Part shown: piece by piece, positions 1 through 5,928 of the stretch
Layout: each line of letters starts with the position of its first letter
Numbering within the stretch: the first letter of the stretch is position 1
Assembly (NCBI GenBank): GCA_016789245.1
Contig: JAEURM010000137.1
Coordinates: 1 to 5,928 of the forward strand
Direction: 5' to 3'
Origin: Anaerolineales bacterium
GTDB lineage: Bacteria > Chloroflexota > Anaerolineae > Anaerolineales > UBA6663
Length of the DNA: 5,928 bases
Position numbers and translations under genes: made by a program
Notes under the pieces: generated by a model
Told to the model about the DNA's origin: nothing
Seen by the model: the letters and a program-made list of their open reading frames with translations, nothing else
The model's database searches: none

Positions 1-202
1 CATCACCCACGCGCTGAGAGCCAGCTAAATGCAACATGGGCAAAGCCAGCCATTCACCCAGCAAGGGCACATGCCCGGCGCGGAACAGCGGCAGTGCGTA
101 CGCTTCCATGGCGCGCACATTGGCCACCATCTTCGCCGGGTCATCACCCGTGCCAGAGCGATACGGGCCAGCAATCAAAATCAGTAAGGGTTGAGTAGGC
201 AT
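1..202 (-). CDS. DUF4406-like protein, N-terminal 67 residues (cut by window edge)
   Basis: Reading the minus strand from ATG at 202 gives an open frame that runs off the left edge. The first residues, MPTQPLLILIAGPYRSG, show a short hydrophobic strand followed by a GPYR motif at residues 12-15. Further on are ANVRAME at 27-33 and LLGEWLALP at 47-55. This pattern fits the DUF4406 family, whose fold is related to nucleoside 2-deoxyribosyltransferases; I recognise it by motif only. The true substrate is unknown, and a nucleotide or nucleoside role would be inference from the fold. A purine-rich stretch (GGTGAAAG) lies about eight bases upstream of the ATG and supports this start. The gene follows hutU on the same strand after 102 bases, but a palindrome in that gap suggests it need not be cotranscribed. 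The C-terminal part lies outside the window. Confidence 0.72.
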   Translation of the reverse strand, partial: MPTQPLLILIAGPYRSGTGDDPAKMVANVRAMEAYALPLFRAGHVPLLGEWLALPMLHLAGSQRVGD

Positions 203-246
203 AAATTTCTTTCACCGTGAAGTAAATCGATTCGTTCTTGAAATAA

Positions 247-275
247 GCACCCTGAGCCTGTCGAAGGGTGCGAAC
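247..275 (-). repeat. REP-like palindromic repeat, possible hutU terminator
   Basis: GCACCCT at 247-253 and AGGGTGC at 265-271 form a perfect 7-base inverted repeat around an 11-base loop. Read on the minus strand it starts 33 bases after the hutU stop and is followed by TTATTT, so it could act as a weak intrinsic terminator for hutU. The core CCCTGAGCCTGTCGAAGGG resembles a dispersed intergenic repeat I have seen in many bacterial genomes; that is memory, not a search. A shortened relative lies at 5514-5536. Confidence 0.5.
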
Positions 276-304
276 TGAGTCAAACTTCGCGGCTTGGCGG
301 TTAA

Positions 305-1951
305 CTATTTCAACATCGGCATCTTAATTCCGTGCCGCTTGGCCGCCGCAATGGCTTCGGGGTAGCCGGCATCCGCGTGGCGCACCACGCCCATGCCCGG
401 GTCTGTGGTGAGCACGCGCTCCAAACGCTGAGCCGCTTCCGGTGTGCCATCCGCCACAATTACTTGCCCGGCATGTTGGCTGTACCCAATGCCCACGCCG
501 CCGCCGTGATGAAAACTCACCCACGTTGCTCCGCCCACCGCATTGATGAGCAAATTCAGAATCGGCCAGTCGCTCACCGCATCCGAGCCATCGCGCATGG
601 CTTCCGTTTCGCGGTTGGGTGAAGCCACCGAGCCAGAATCCAAATGGTCACGGCCAATCACAATGGGTGCTTTCACTACGCCGCGCGCCACCATTTCATT
701 GAACTTCAAACCCGCTTTCACGCGTTCACCGTAGCCCAGCCAGCAAATGCGGGCGGGCAAACCCTGAAAGTGAATTTTTTCCTTGGCCATCTTCAGCCAA
801 CGGTGCAAGTGCGCGTCTTCGGGGAACAGCTCCATCACGGCTTCATCGGTGCGGAAAATATCTTCCGGGTCACCGGAGAGCGCCACCCAGCGGAATGGCC
901 CTTTGCCTTCACAAAACAGTGGCCGGATGTATGCCGGAACAAAGCCGGGGTAGTTGAAGGCATCTTTCACGCCGTAATCCAAAGCTCTCTGCCGCAGATT
1001 GTTGCCGTAATCAAAAACTTCTGCGCCCATCTTCTGAAAATCCAACATGGCCTGGACGTGCCGCGCCATGCTGGCCGCACTGCGCCGTTCGTACTCCTGC
1101 GGGTCACGCGTGCGTAATTCATTGGCCTGCTCCAAACTCAGGCCGTGCGGCACATAGAAAAGATAATCGTGCGCGGAGGTTTGGTCAGTCACCACATCCG
1201 GCGTTACGCCGCGCGCCACCAATTCCGGAAAAATATCCGCCGCGTTACCAATTAGGCCAATAGATTTAGCTTCCCCTTTGGCTTTGGATTCTTCCACCAA
1301 TGTCATCGCTTCTTCCAGCGTATCCACCACCACATCCACATAGCCGGTTTCCAAGCGGCGGTGCGCGCGCCACGGGTCCACTTCCACCACTAGTGCCACG
1401 CCTTCATTCATGGTAACGGCCAACGGTTGCGCGCCGCCCATGCCGCCCAAGCCTGCCGTTAACGTGAACTTACCTTTGAGCGTGCCCCAGCCCTTTAGCT
1501 GCGCCAGTGAGCCAAGCGTTTCGTAGGTGCCTTGCAAAATCCCTTGCGTGCCGATGTAAATCCAACTGCCCGCCGTCATCTGGCCGTACATCATCAGCCC
1601 TTCGGCTTCCATTTTATCGAAGGTGGCTTGCGTGGCCCAGTGCGGCACTAAGTTGCTGTTGGCAATCAGCACGCGCGGCGCATCGGCGTGAGATTTAAAC
1701 ACCACCACCGGCTTGCCCGATTGAACTAACAGCGTTTCATCATTCTCCAACTCTCGCAATTCTTTGAGAATGGCTTCAAAGCTTTCCCAATTGCGTGCCG
1801 CTCGCCCGCGCCCGCCGTACACCACCAAGTCATCGGGCCGCTCGGCTACATCTGGGTCTAGGTTGTTTTGAATCATGCGGTAGGCGGCTTCTTGCAACCA
1901 GCCTTTGCAGGTAAGGGTGGTGCCGTGTGGGGCGCGGATTGTGCGGGGCAT
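305..1951 (-). CDS. hutU: Urocanate hydratase (urocanase)
   Basis: This cytoplasmic enzyme adds water to urocanate to give 4-imidazolone-5-propionate, the second step of histidine degradation to glutamate, using tightly bound NAD+ as an electrophilic cofactor. The 548-residue product matches the usual length of about 550. The family signature [10 protein letters not shown] is at residues 395-404 and contains the conserved active-site Cys403. The glycine-rich NAD-binding stretch [14 protein letters not shown] starts at 165. Other family blocks are [11 protein letters not shown] (45-55), TDQTSAHD (255-262) and [19 protein letters not shown] (477-495). I chose ATG at 1951 because the protein then begins [11 protein letters not shown], like known urocanases, and AAAGGT lies five bases upstream. 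An in-frame ATG at 1996 would add 15 unrelated residues and falls inside an inverted repeat. The frame is intact. No hutH, hutI or hutG is visible nearby, so the pathway genes may be dispersed. Confidence 0.97.
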   Translation of the reverse strand: MPRTIRAPHGTTLTCKGWLQEAAYRMIQNNLDPDVAERPDDLVVYGGRGRAARNWESFEAILKELRELENDETLLVQSGKPVVVFKSHADAPRVLIANSNLVPHWATQATFDKMEAEGLMMYGQMTAGSWIYIGTQGILQGTYETLGSLAQLKGWGTLKGKFTLTAGLGGMGGAQPLAVTMNEGVALVVEVDPWRAHRRLETGYVDVVVDTLEEAMTLVEESKAKGEAKSIGLIGNAADIFPELVARGVTPDVVTDQTSAHDYLFYVPHGLSLEQANELRTRDPQEYERRSAASMARHVQAMLDFQKMGAEVFDYGNNLRQRALDYGVKDAFNYPGFVPAYIRPLFCEGKGPFRWVALSGDPEDIFRTDEAVMELFPEDAHLHRWLKMAKEKIHFQGLPARICWLGYGERVKAGLKFNEMVARGVVKAPIVIGRDHLDSGSVASPNRETEAMRDGSDAVSDWPILNLLINAVGGATWVSFHHGGGVGIGYSQHAGQVIVADGTPEAAQRLERVLTTDPGMGVVRHADAGYPEAIAAAKRHGIKMPMLK

Positions 1952-1977
1952 GGAAGACCTTTCAATAAGTTTTCCCC

Positions 1978-2030
1978 ATAATAACATTAGACCCATCGAA
2001 CAGCCTGCCGCGCCTATTCGATAGGTCTAA
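1978..2030 (-). promoter_or_regulatory. 14-base inverted repeat with candidate -10 upstream of hutU
   Basis: Arms TTAGACCCATCGAA (1987-2000) and TTCGATAGGTCTAA (2017-2030) are inverted copies with one mismatch, separated by 16 bases. The centre-to-centre distance is 30 bases, about three helical turns. On the minus strand TATTAT at 1983-1978 is a possible hutU -10 element. The arm at 1987-2000 would then fill the promoter spacer and the other arm would lie upstream. The matching -35 position (AGGCTG) is poor. This arrangement fits either a regulator-binding site or a transcript hairpin that ends the propeller gene, whose stop is 23 bases upstream. The stem is followed by TGTTATTAT, a weak U-rich run. 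It does not resemble the HutC operator as I know it. Confidence 0.45.
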
Positions 2031-2052
2031 TCAAAACTTACTAAAGCTTGCT

Positions 2053-3711
2053 CTACCTGCGCACTAAGGGCAAATATAGTTTTTGACTGTAATTGATGTA
2101 ACCGGCATCCGAAGCGTAAAGTTCAAACTGCCCATCAGTTTCTTGATCAGCGACGTACATCACGCGCGCGCCATCCGCACTGAATTGCAAACCGGGGATA
2201 ACGTTCCCGCCACTCACGAGAGTACCGTTCAACTTCACCGCCGCCGCCGCTGGCCCGCCGATGGGCACGCTATAGGCTTCCAAAGTGGTGGTAGTGGTGT
2301 TGCCAGCATAGATAATGCGTTGACCATCCGGGCTGAGGTGGAAGCCCGAAAATAGATATGGAAACGTGCCATGCGGTAAATTGCTGAGCTGATTTTCAGT
2401 GCCGCCTAAGCTGGGCACGCTGAACACGCCGCTGTTGTTGCGGAACACCAGCCATTGGCCAGTTGGCGAATAGCTGAATGACGAGGAGGTGAAGCCAATG
2501 CTTAGACTGGAACTGTGAGGACTGAGGCGAATATCACTGGTGGTTGGCCCAGTGATGGGCACGGTATGAATGCCGGTGTGGCTGGAGCCAGCGTTATCTA
2601 CCCAATAAGCGACATGTGTGCTGTTGGGGCTAATGGCGAGATTACGGCTATAAATGAAGCTCCCGGCGCTAAAAGTGGGGCTGATTTTAATGGCACTGCT
2701 CGCTGGCCCAACGGTGGGCACACTGTACACTTCCGCACTAGAAGCTAGTTGGTAGTGGTTAATCACGTACACCACGCGGCTACTATCCGGGCTAATTTCG
2801 TAACTCGAAACATAGTGATTGTCCGTCAGTTGTTGGTCCAGCCGCACCTCGGAGTTTTCCGGGCCAGTGATGGCAATTCGATATAGTTCGGGGTAATTGG
2901 GTGCGGGCAAGGGCGTGACGATTTTATCGAGTGATAGGATGACCGAAGCGCCATCCGGCGTGAGACGCGTGCCAGCCGCAAGGATAGTTGGGCCAGTGCC
3001 GCCGTTGGCCGTGATGGTGGCTAACGGCTGGGCGCTGGCATTGGGGCCAGTGATGGGGATGCTGTAAAGTTTGATTGGCGTGTTACTGCCGCTTCGCGCC
3101 GCAAACACTACCGTTTGGCTGTTGGGGGTGATGCCCACCACTGCCACGGCACCATCGCCCCATTCTTGTGAAAGCTCAACCCCGCTAGCCGCTGTACCCG
3201 TAATGGCCACGGAGTACAGTTTGGGGTACACCGTAGTGATGGGCGGTTCCATGGGGTTAGGCTGAGTGGTGACTGAGAGTGTTCCGGCGTACACCACGGT
3301 TTTGCTATCAGGGCTCAAGTAAAAGCTTGGTGCGCCATCCAAATTTACGCTAATGGTAATCGGCGCGGTGGTTCCATCAATGGCGGTGCTGTAAAGGTGC
3401 TGGCCGCTAGTAAACACCACCCTCTGCCCATCCGGGCTAACGGTATAGCTAGAAACATGGCCAGTATGGAGTTTCACCGGCGGGCCGCCTGCGATTGTGG
3501 TGCTATAAAGTTCAAACACCTCATCGGTTATTTTGTCCGCCAGAAAAACCACGCGATTGCCCGTGGCGCTTACTGTGTAACTGCTAACATCCCCGTCTGT
3601 AGGCATCGTTCCACTCAGTTTGGTAACAGCCGCCCAGACGGGCCATGCTACCAACATGCCCCCCAAAATCACAATAATGGTTAACCACGGAGCTTTATTT
3701 TTGTGATGCAT
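2053..3711 (-). CDS. Secreted PD40/TolB-type beta-propeller protein
   Basis: The 552-residue product begins with a signal peptide: MHHKNK, a hydrophobic core at about 9-24, then PVWAA with likely cleavage near residue 27. The rest is built from about ten repeats starting near residues 42, 86, 129, 192, 248, 301, 357, 411, 456 and 508. Each has a core like ISPDGxRVVY followed by a variable loop, then LYSVPITGP. This is the PD40 (WD40-like, TolB C-terminal type) beta-propeller pattern, so one or two propellers are expected outside the membrane. No catalytic motif is visible, and a binding or scaffold role is inference. The tail ends KLYLPLVRR. The start at 3711 is secure because AAGGAGG lies six bases upstream; a longer frame to 3825 lacks this and would bury the signal peptide. 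It is divergent from the SH3b-glycosidase gene. Confidence 0.85.
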   Translation of the reverse strand: MHHKNKAPWLTIIVILGGMLVAWPVWAAVTKLSGTMPTDGDVSSYTVSATGNRVVFLADKITDEVFELYSTTIAGGPPVKLHTGHVSSYTVSPDGQRVVFTSGQHLYSTAIDGTTAPITISVNLDGAPSFYLSPDSKTVVYAGTLSVTTQPNPMEPPITTVYPKLYSVAITGTAASGVELSQEWGDGAVAVVGITPNSQTVVFAARSGSNTPIKLYSIPITGPNASAQPLATITANGGTGPTILAAGTRLTPDGASVILSLDKIVTPLPAPNYPELYRIAITGPENSEVRLDQQLTDNHYVSSYEISPDSSRVVYVINHYQLASSAEVYSVPTVGPASSAIKISPTFSAGSFIYSRNLAISPNSTHVAYWVDNAGSSHTGIHTVPITGPTTSDIRLSPHSSSLSIGFTSSSFSYSPTGQWLVFRNNSGVFSVPSLGGTENQLSNLPHGTFPYLFSGFHLSPDGQRIIYAGNTTTTTLEAYSVPIGGPAAAAVKLNGTLVSGGNVIPGLQFSADGARVMYVADQETDGQFELYASDAGYINYSQKLYLPLVRR

Positions 3712-3756
3712 AACGCGCCTCCTTATAAGATTAAACGTGCCCGGTAATTGCAGGCC

Positions 3757-3786
3757 AGCATAACACGCGGCGGTGAAACCCTGCAA
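3757..3786 (-). promoter_or_regulatory. Candidate sigma-70-type promoter for the propeller gene
   Basis: On the minus strand TTGCAG (3786-3781) and TATGCT (3762-3757) are separated by 18 bases. A TG lies one base upstream of the TATGCT, similar to an extended -10. The -35 match is only 3 of 6, so this is a weak call supported mainly by its place 45 bases before the start codon. Confidence 0.35.
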
Positions 3787-3800
3787 GCCGCGCGGCTTGC
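3783..3800. promoter_or_regulatory. Perfect 18-base palindrome between divergent promoters (candidate operator)
   Basis: GCAAGCCGCGCGGCTTGC reads the same on both strands with no central gap. Its left arm overlaps the candidate -35 of the minus-strand propeller gene and its right arm overlaps the candidate -35 of the plus-strand gene. A dimeric regulator bound here could control both genes at once. It could also be a member of a local palindromic repeat family; its location is the only functional evidence. Confidence 0.45.
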
Positions 3801-3826
3801 GGCTGAGCGTGGGGCAACGGTACAAT
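3797..3826 (+). promoter_or_regulatory. Candidate sigma-70-type promoter for the SH3b-glycosidase gene
   Basis: TTGCGG (3797-3802) and TACAAT (3821-3826) are separated by 18 bases, with a likely start of transcription near 3833. This leaves a leader of about 27 bases containing the ribosome binding site TGAGG (3846-3850). Confidence 0.5.
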
Positions 3827-3859
3827 CACTGCCAACAACTTCTACTGAGGTAAAAAATT

Positions 3860-5482
3860 ATGCACTCTCATCTGCGTAAGTTTTTTGGGTTGATAATTGC
3901 GCTTTCATTGCTTCTTAGTTCTTCTGGTATGGCTTGGGCGCAGGGCGGCGTTACGTTCACGGTAACGGCCAAGAGCATCCGGGGCCGCAGTGCGCCGAAC
4001 GGCGCCGCGCCCGTGGTGTACTCATTCTTTCAGAATCAAACTTTTACTGTGTTAGGCCGCAATGCGGATGGCAGTTGGATACGCTTACAGGCCGCCGGCC
4101 CGGCGGATGCGTGGGTACTGGCCGCCAACGGCAAAGTAACGGGCGATGTGATGACGCTCCCGGTGCTTCAGCCAACGCCGTATACGCCGCCCAGCACCAC
4201 CGGGGGCGGCACTTCCACGGGCGGCTCGCCCACTTCCACGGGCACGGTGGCGGTGGCAGAAATTACCATTGTGGAAAAAAGTGTGCGCGTGCGCAACTTC
4301 CCCAGCACCACGGGCGCGATTGTGGCGCAAGCTAAGAAAGACCAAAAATTTACAGTGCGGGGCCGCACGCAGGATGCGCTGTGGGTGAAGATTGATTTGC
4401 CCGGCTTTGGTGGTGAAGCGTGGATTTGGGCGGCCACCGGCAAACTGAGCGTGCGCAACGTGCGGGAACTGGTGGTGGTAACGCCCTCACAACCTGCGGC
4501 TGGCCCGGCCCCAGTGCCTTCTGCGCCAACGGTGCCCACTGGCCCGGTAGCACCCACGCCCGGCGGCTTTGAGTTGGGCGGGCAGGTACAAGATTTTCGG
4601 CATCCAGATTTAATGAAATCTGCGGGCATGACTTGGGTGAAGCGCCAAATGTATTGGAGCCCCGGCGCGGGCGTGGACGTGGGCATGATTAACGATGCGC
4701 ATGGCAAAGGCTTCAAGATGTTGGTGGCGCTGGTGGCGGATGCGCACCACATGGCGGGCGGCACCAACTTTGATGCCATTGCTTCTTACGCCGGGCAAAT
4801 TGCGGCGGCGGGCGCGGATGCCATTGAAGTGATGAATGAAACGAACCTAGACCGCAGTTGGCCGCGCGGCGAGTTAGATCCGGCCCGCTACGTGGAACTG
4901 CTCAAGAAAGCCTACGCCGCTATTAAGGCCGCCAACCCCAACACCATCGTCATTTCTTCAGCGCCATCGCCCACTGGCGCGCAATCTGTGTTTGGGCCAG
5001 ACCGGGTGATTAACGATGATAACTATTTGCGCGGCATGGCGGCGGCGGGCGCGGTGAATTACATGGACTGCATCGGCATTCACTACAACGAGGGCATGGT
5101 CAGCCCCACGCGCTCCAGCGGTGACCCGCGCTCTGATTACTACACGCGTTACTATCCCAGTATGGTGGCGCTGTATTACAACACGGTTGGTGGCCGCAAA
5201 AAGTTGTGCTTTACGGAGATTGGCTATCTTTCACACGAGGGCTACCCCACTTTGCCGCAACAATATGATTGGGGCAACAACATTAGCGTGGGCCAGCAAG
5301 CGCAGTGGTTGGCCGAAGCGGCCAGTATTGCGCGCAGTAGCGGCATTGTGCGGCTGATGATTGTATGGAACGTGGACTTCACTACGTTTGATTCTGACCC
5401 GCAGGCGGCCTTTGGTATTGTGCGGCCCGGCGGCGGTTGCCCGGCGTGCAACACGCTGGGTAAAGTGATGGGCACGCAATAA
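3860..5482 (+). CDS. Secreted protein with two SH3b domains and a GH-A-like glycosidase barrel
   Basis: The 540-residue product starts with a signal peptide (charged HLRK, hydrophobic 8-22, AWA at 25-27). SH3b domain one spans about 33-100 (SIRGRSAPNG, DGSWIRL, AWVLA). A Thr/Ser/Gly/Pro linker (102-128) leads to SH3b domain two at about 133-207 (SVRVRNFPST, ALWVKIDL, AWIWA), then a Pro/Ala/Val linker to 235. The remaining 300 residues resemble a clan GH-A TIM barrel (GH5/GH39-like). VMNETN carries the likely acid/base Glu327, LCFTEIGYLS the likely nucleophile Glu453, and IGIHYN (406-410) and IVWNVDF (501-507) fit later barrel strands. It probably acts outside the cell on a polysaccharide or glycan, held to the wall by the SH3b domains; the substrate cannot be read from sequence. 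The C-terminus has an unusual CPAC (527-530). GAGG nine bases upstream supports the ATG. It is divergent from the propeller gene. Confidence 0.85.
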   Translation: MHSHLRKFFGLIIALSLLLSSSGMAWAQGGVTFTVTAKSIRGRSAPNGAAPVVYSFFQNQTFTVLGRNADGSWIRLQAAGPADAWVLAANGKVTGDVMTLPVLQPTPYTPPSTTGGGTSTGGSPTSTGTVAVAEITIVEKSVRVRNFPSTTGAIVAQAKKDQKFTVRGRTQDALWVKIDLPGFGGEAWIWAATGKLSVRNVRELVVVTPSQPAAGPAPVPSAPTVPTGPVAPTPGGFELGGQVQDFRHPDLMKSAGMTWVKRQMYWSPGAGVDVGMINDAHGKGFKMLVALVADAHHMAGGTNFDAIASYAGQIAAAGADAIEVMNETNLDRSWPRGELDPARYVELLKKAYAAIKAANPNTIVISSAPSPTGAQSVFGPDRVINDDNYLRGMAAAGAVNYMDCIGIHYNEGMVSPTRSSGDPRSDYYTRYYPSMVALYYNTVGGRKKLCFTEIGYLSHEGYPTLPQQYDWGNNISVGQQAQWLAEAASIARSSGIVRLMIVWNVDFTTFDSDPQAAFGIVRPGGGCPACNTLGKVMGTQ

Positions 5483-5485
5483 AGA

Positions 5486-5509
5486 GAGAATTAGAGGATT
5501 GGAGAATTG
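5486..5509 (+). repeat. Three tandem octamers, consensus GAGRATTR
   Basis: GAGAATTA, GAGGATTG and GAGAATTG follow each other directly, starting four bases after the stop codon of the SH3b-glycosidase gene. The copies differ by one to two bases. No function is evident. It looks like a short slippage-prone intergenic repeat. Confidence 0.6.
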
Positions 5510-5513
5510 GGTA

Positions 5514-5536
5514 GCACCCTGAGCGGAGCGGCGAAC
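5514..5536. repeat. Shortened relative of the repeat at 247-275
   Basis: GCACCCTGAGC (5514-5524) is identical to 247-257 and GCGAAC (5531-5536) is identical to 270-275. The sequence between them is 6 bases here and 12 there, and the AGGGTGC arm of the hairpin is missing. This suggests a common repeat family with one decayed or variant member. Confidence 0.5.
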
Positions 5537-5543
5537 TTAAGAA

Positions 5544-5649
5544 TCAGCCCAATCGGGCTGAAGCCCTCTCTTAGTGCGTGAAAGCCCCTGCGGGGCTAAG
5601 GCATCCAGCCCGAAGGGCTTCTATGTACTCAGTGAGGGCTTTAGCCCGA
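5544..5649 (+). repeat. Nested palindromic element with a 16-pair closing stem
   Basis: Bases 5553-5568 pair with 5634-5649 over 16 positions, all Watson-Crick except one G-U. The enclosed 65 bases hold two hairpins: AGCCCC-TGC-GGGGCT (5583-5597) and AGCCC-GAA-GGGCT (5607-5619). Alternative local hairpins exist at each end: TCAGCCC-AATC-GGGCTGA (5544-5561), and GGGC/GCCC at 5636-5647. They compete with the long stem. The element lies between the glycosidase gene and the lipoprotein gene and ends 21 bases before the TTG start. It could end or stabilise the upstream transcript, or be a mobile REP/MITE-like repeat. No clean U-tract follows, so a simple intrinsic terminator is less likely. Confidence 0.6.
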
Positions 5650-5670
5650 ACGAAAATTTGGAGAGATAAA

Positions 5671-5928
5671 TTGCGCGTTGTGTTTTTTGCTTTGCTGTTG
5701 AGCGTGTTAGCCGCCTGCGCGCCCGCCGCAACGTTGACCCCAACGGCCACTCTGCCGCCGCCAGCTATAGAGACCGATACATCTCTTCCGTCCCTGACGG
5801 TGATAGGGGTAACACTCACGCCATCGGTGCCTACATTTACTCCACGGCCAACTATTACTATTGGGCCAAGCCCCACACTGGCGCCAACGGAAACTTTAGC
5901 GCCTGCCACCAACATACCCAGCGGCCCT
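5671..5928 (+). CDS. Lipoprotein with Thr/Pro-rich spacer, N-terminal 86 residues (cut by window edge)
   Basis: The frame from TTG at 5671 is open to the right edge, exactly 86 codons. GGAGAG lies five bases upstream and there is no ATG that fits, so TTG is the likely start. The product begins with Arg2, a hydrophobic stretch VVFFALLLSVL, and the lipobox LAAC with Cys16 as the predicted lipidated residue. It should be exported by Sec, processed by signal peptidase II, and anchored to the outer face of the membrane. Residues 19-85 are mostly Thr, Pro, Ala, Ser and Leu, including TPTATLPPP, TPSVPTFTPRPT and PSPTLAPTETLAPA. This is a flexible spacer expected to lead to a functional domain beyond the window, so the role is unknown. 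Codon choice and base composition fit the neighbouring genes. A frame on the opposite strand (5915-5571) is a shadow of this low-complexity region. Confidence 0.75.
   Translation, partial: MRVVFFALLLSVLAACAPAATLTPTATLPPPAIETDTSLPSLTVIGVTLTPSVPTFTPRPTITIGPSPTLAPTETLAPATNIPSGP

Noticed and set aside
644..1117. 157-residue plus-strand frame opposite hutU
   Set aside because: It lies wholly antisense to conserved urocanase codons, has no recognisable motif and is explained by codon bias of the real gene.
1952..1996. Longer hutU start at ATG 1996
   Set aside because: The extra 15 residues do not look like urocanase, and they start inside the inverted repeat. The ATG at 1951 has a good ribosome binding site and gives the usual family N-terminus.
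2053..3711. Tandem DNA repeat locus
   Set aside because: The repetition is at the protein level (propeller blades) with diverged DNA, as expected for an old repeat protein.
3712..3825. N-terminal extension of the propeller protein to 3825
   Set aside because: It would place 38 Arg-rich residues before a clear signal peptide. The perfect AAGGAGG site before 3711 marks the real start.
4168..4779. 203-residue minus-strand frame opposite the SH3b-glycosidase gene
   Set aside because: It is antisense to a gene with signal peptide, domains and catalytic motifs. Its composition is the shadow of Pro/Thr/Gly linkers.
5544..5649. CRISPR array or tRNA
   Set aside because: The repeats are inverted and unequal, not direct repeats with regular spacers, and no cloverleaf with a conserved TTC arm can be drawn.
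5571..5915. 114-residue minus-strand frame at the right end
   Set aside because: It overlaps the palindromic element and the Thr/Pro spacer of the lipoprotein. Its Val/Gly-rich sequence is the reverse reading of that spacer.

Overview
The window looks like part of a chromosome from a member of the Chloroflexota, most likely an Anaerolineae-type organism. This is inferred from protein style and was not tested by a search. The clues are secreted proteins with Pro/Thr/Gly-rich linkers, SH3b repeats in front of a glycosidase-like barrel, a PD40-type propeller ending in YLPLVRR, a Thr/Pro-rich lipoprotein, moderately high GC, and intergenic spaces filled with small palindromic repeats.

Minus-strand block (3711 down to 1): three genes point the same way with gaps of about 100 bases. 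First is a secreted ten-repeat beta-propeller protein (3711-2053). Next is an intact urocanate hydratase, hutU (1951-305), the second step of histidine degradation. Last is the first 67 residues of a DUF4406-like protein (202-1, cut by the window edge). The gap before hutU holds a 14-base inverted repeat. The gap after it holds a palindromic dispersed repeat that could also end hutU transcription. No other hut gene is visible.

Divergent centre (3712-3859): the propeller gene and a plus-strand gene start back to back. A perfect 18-base palindrome lies between them, and its two arms overlap the best -35 candidate of each side.

Plus-strand block (3860-5928): a 540-residue secreted protein has a signal peptide, two SH3b domains separated by flexible linkers, and a clan GH-A-like glycosidase barrel with recognisable NE and TE catalytic motifs. 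It is followed by a 188-base gap rich in repeats: tandem octamers, a shortened copy of the repeat seen near position 250, and a 16-pair stem enclosing two hairpins. The final gene starts with TTG after a good ribosome binding site. It encodes a lipoprotein whose Thr/Pro-rich spacer runs off the window.

Three of the five genes encode exported proteins, so the right two thirds reads as a cell-surface region next to one housekeeping catabolic gene. I see no CRISPR array, transposase, tRNA, rRNA or phage gene, and nothing that clearly forms a new multi-gene system. The most unusual material is in the intergenic palindromes and the SH3b-glycosidase protein.
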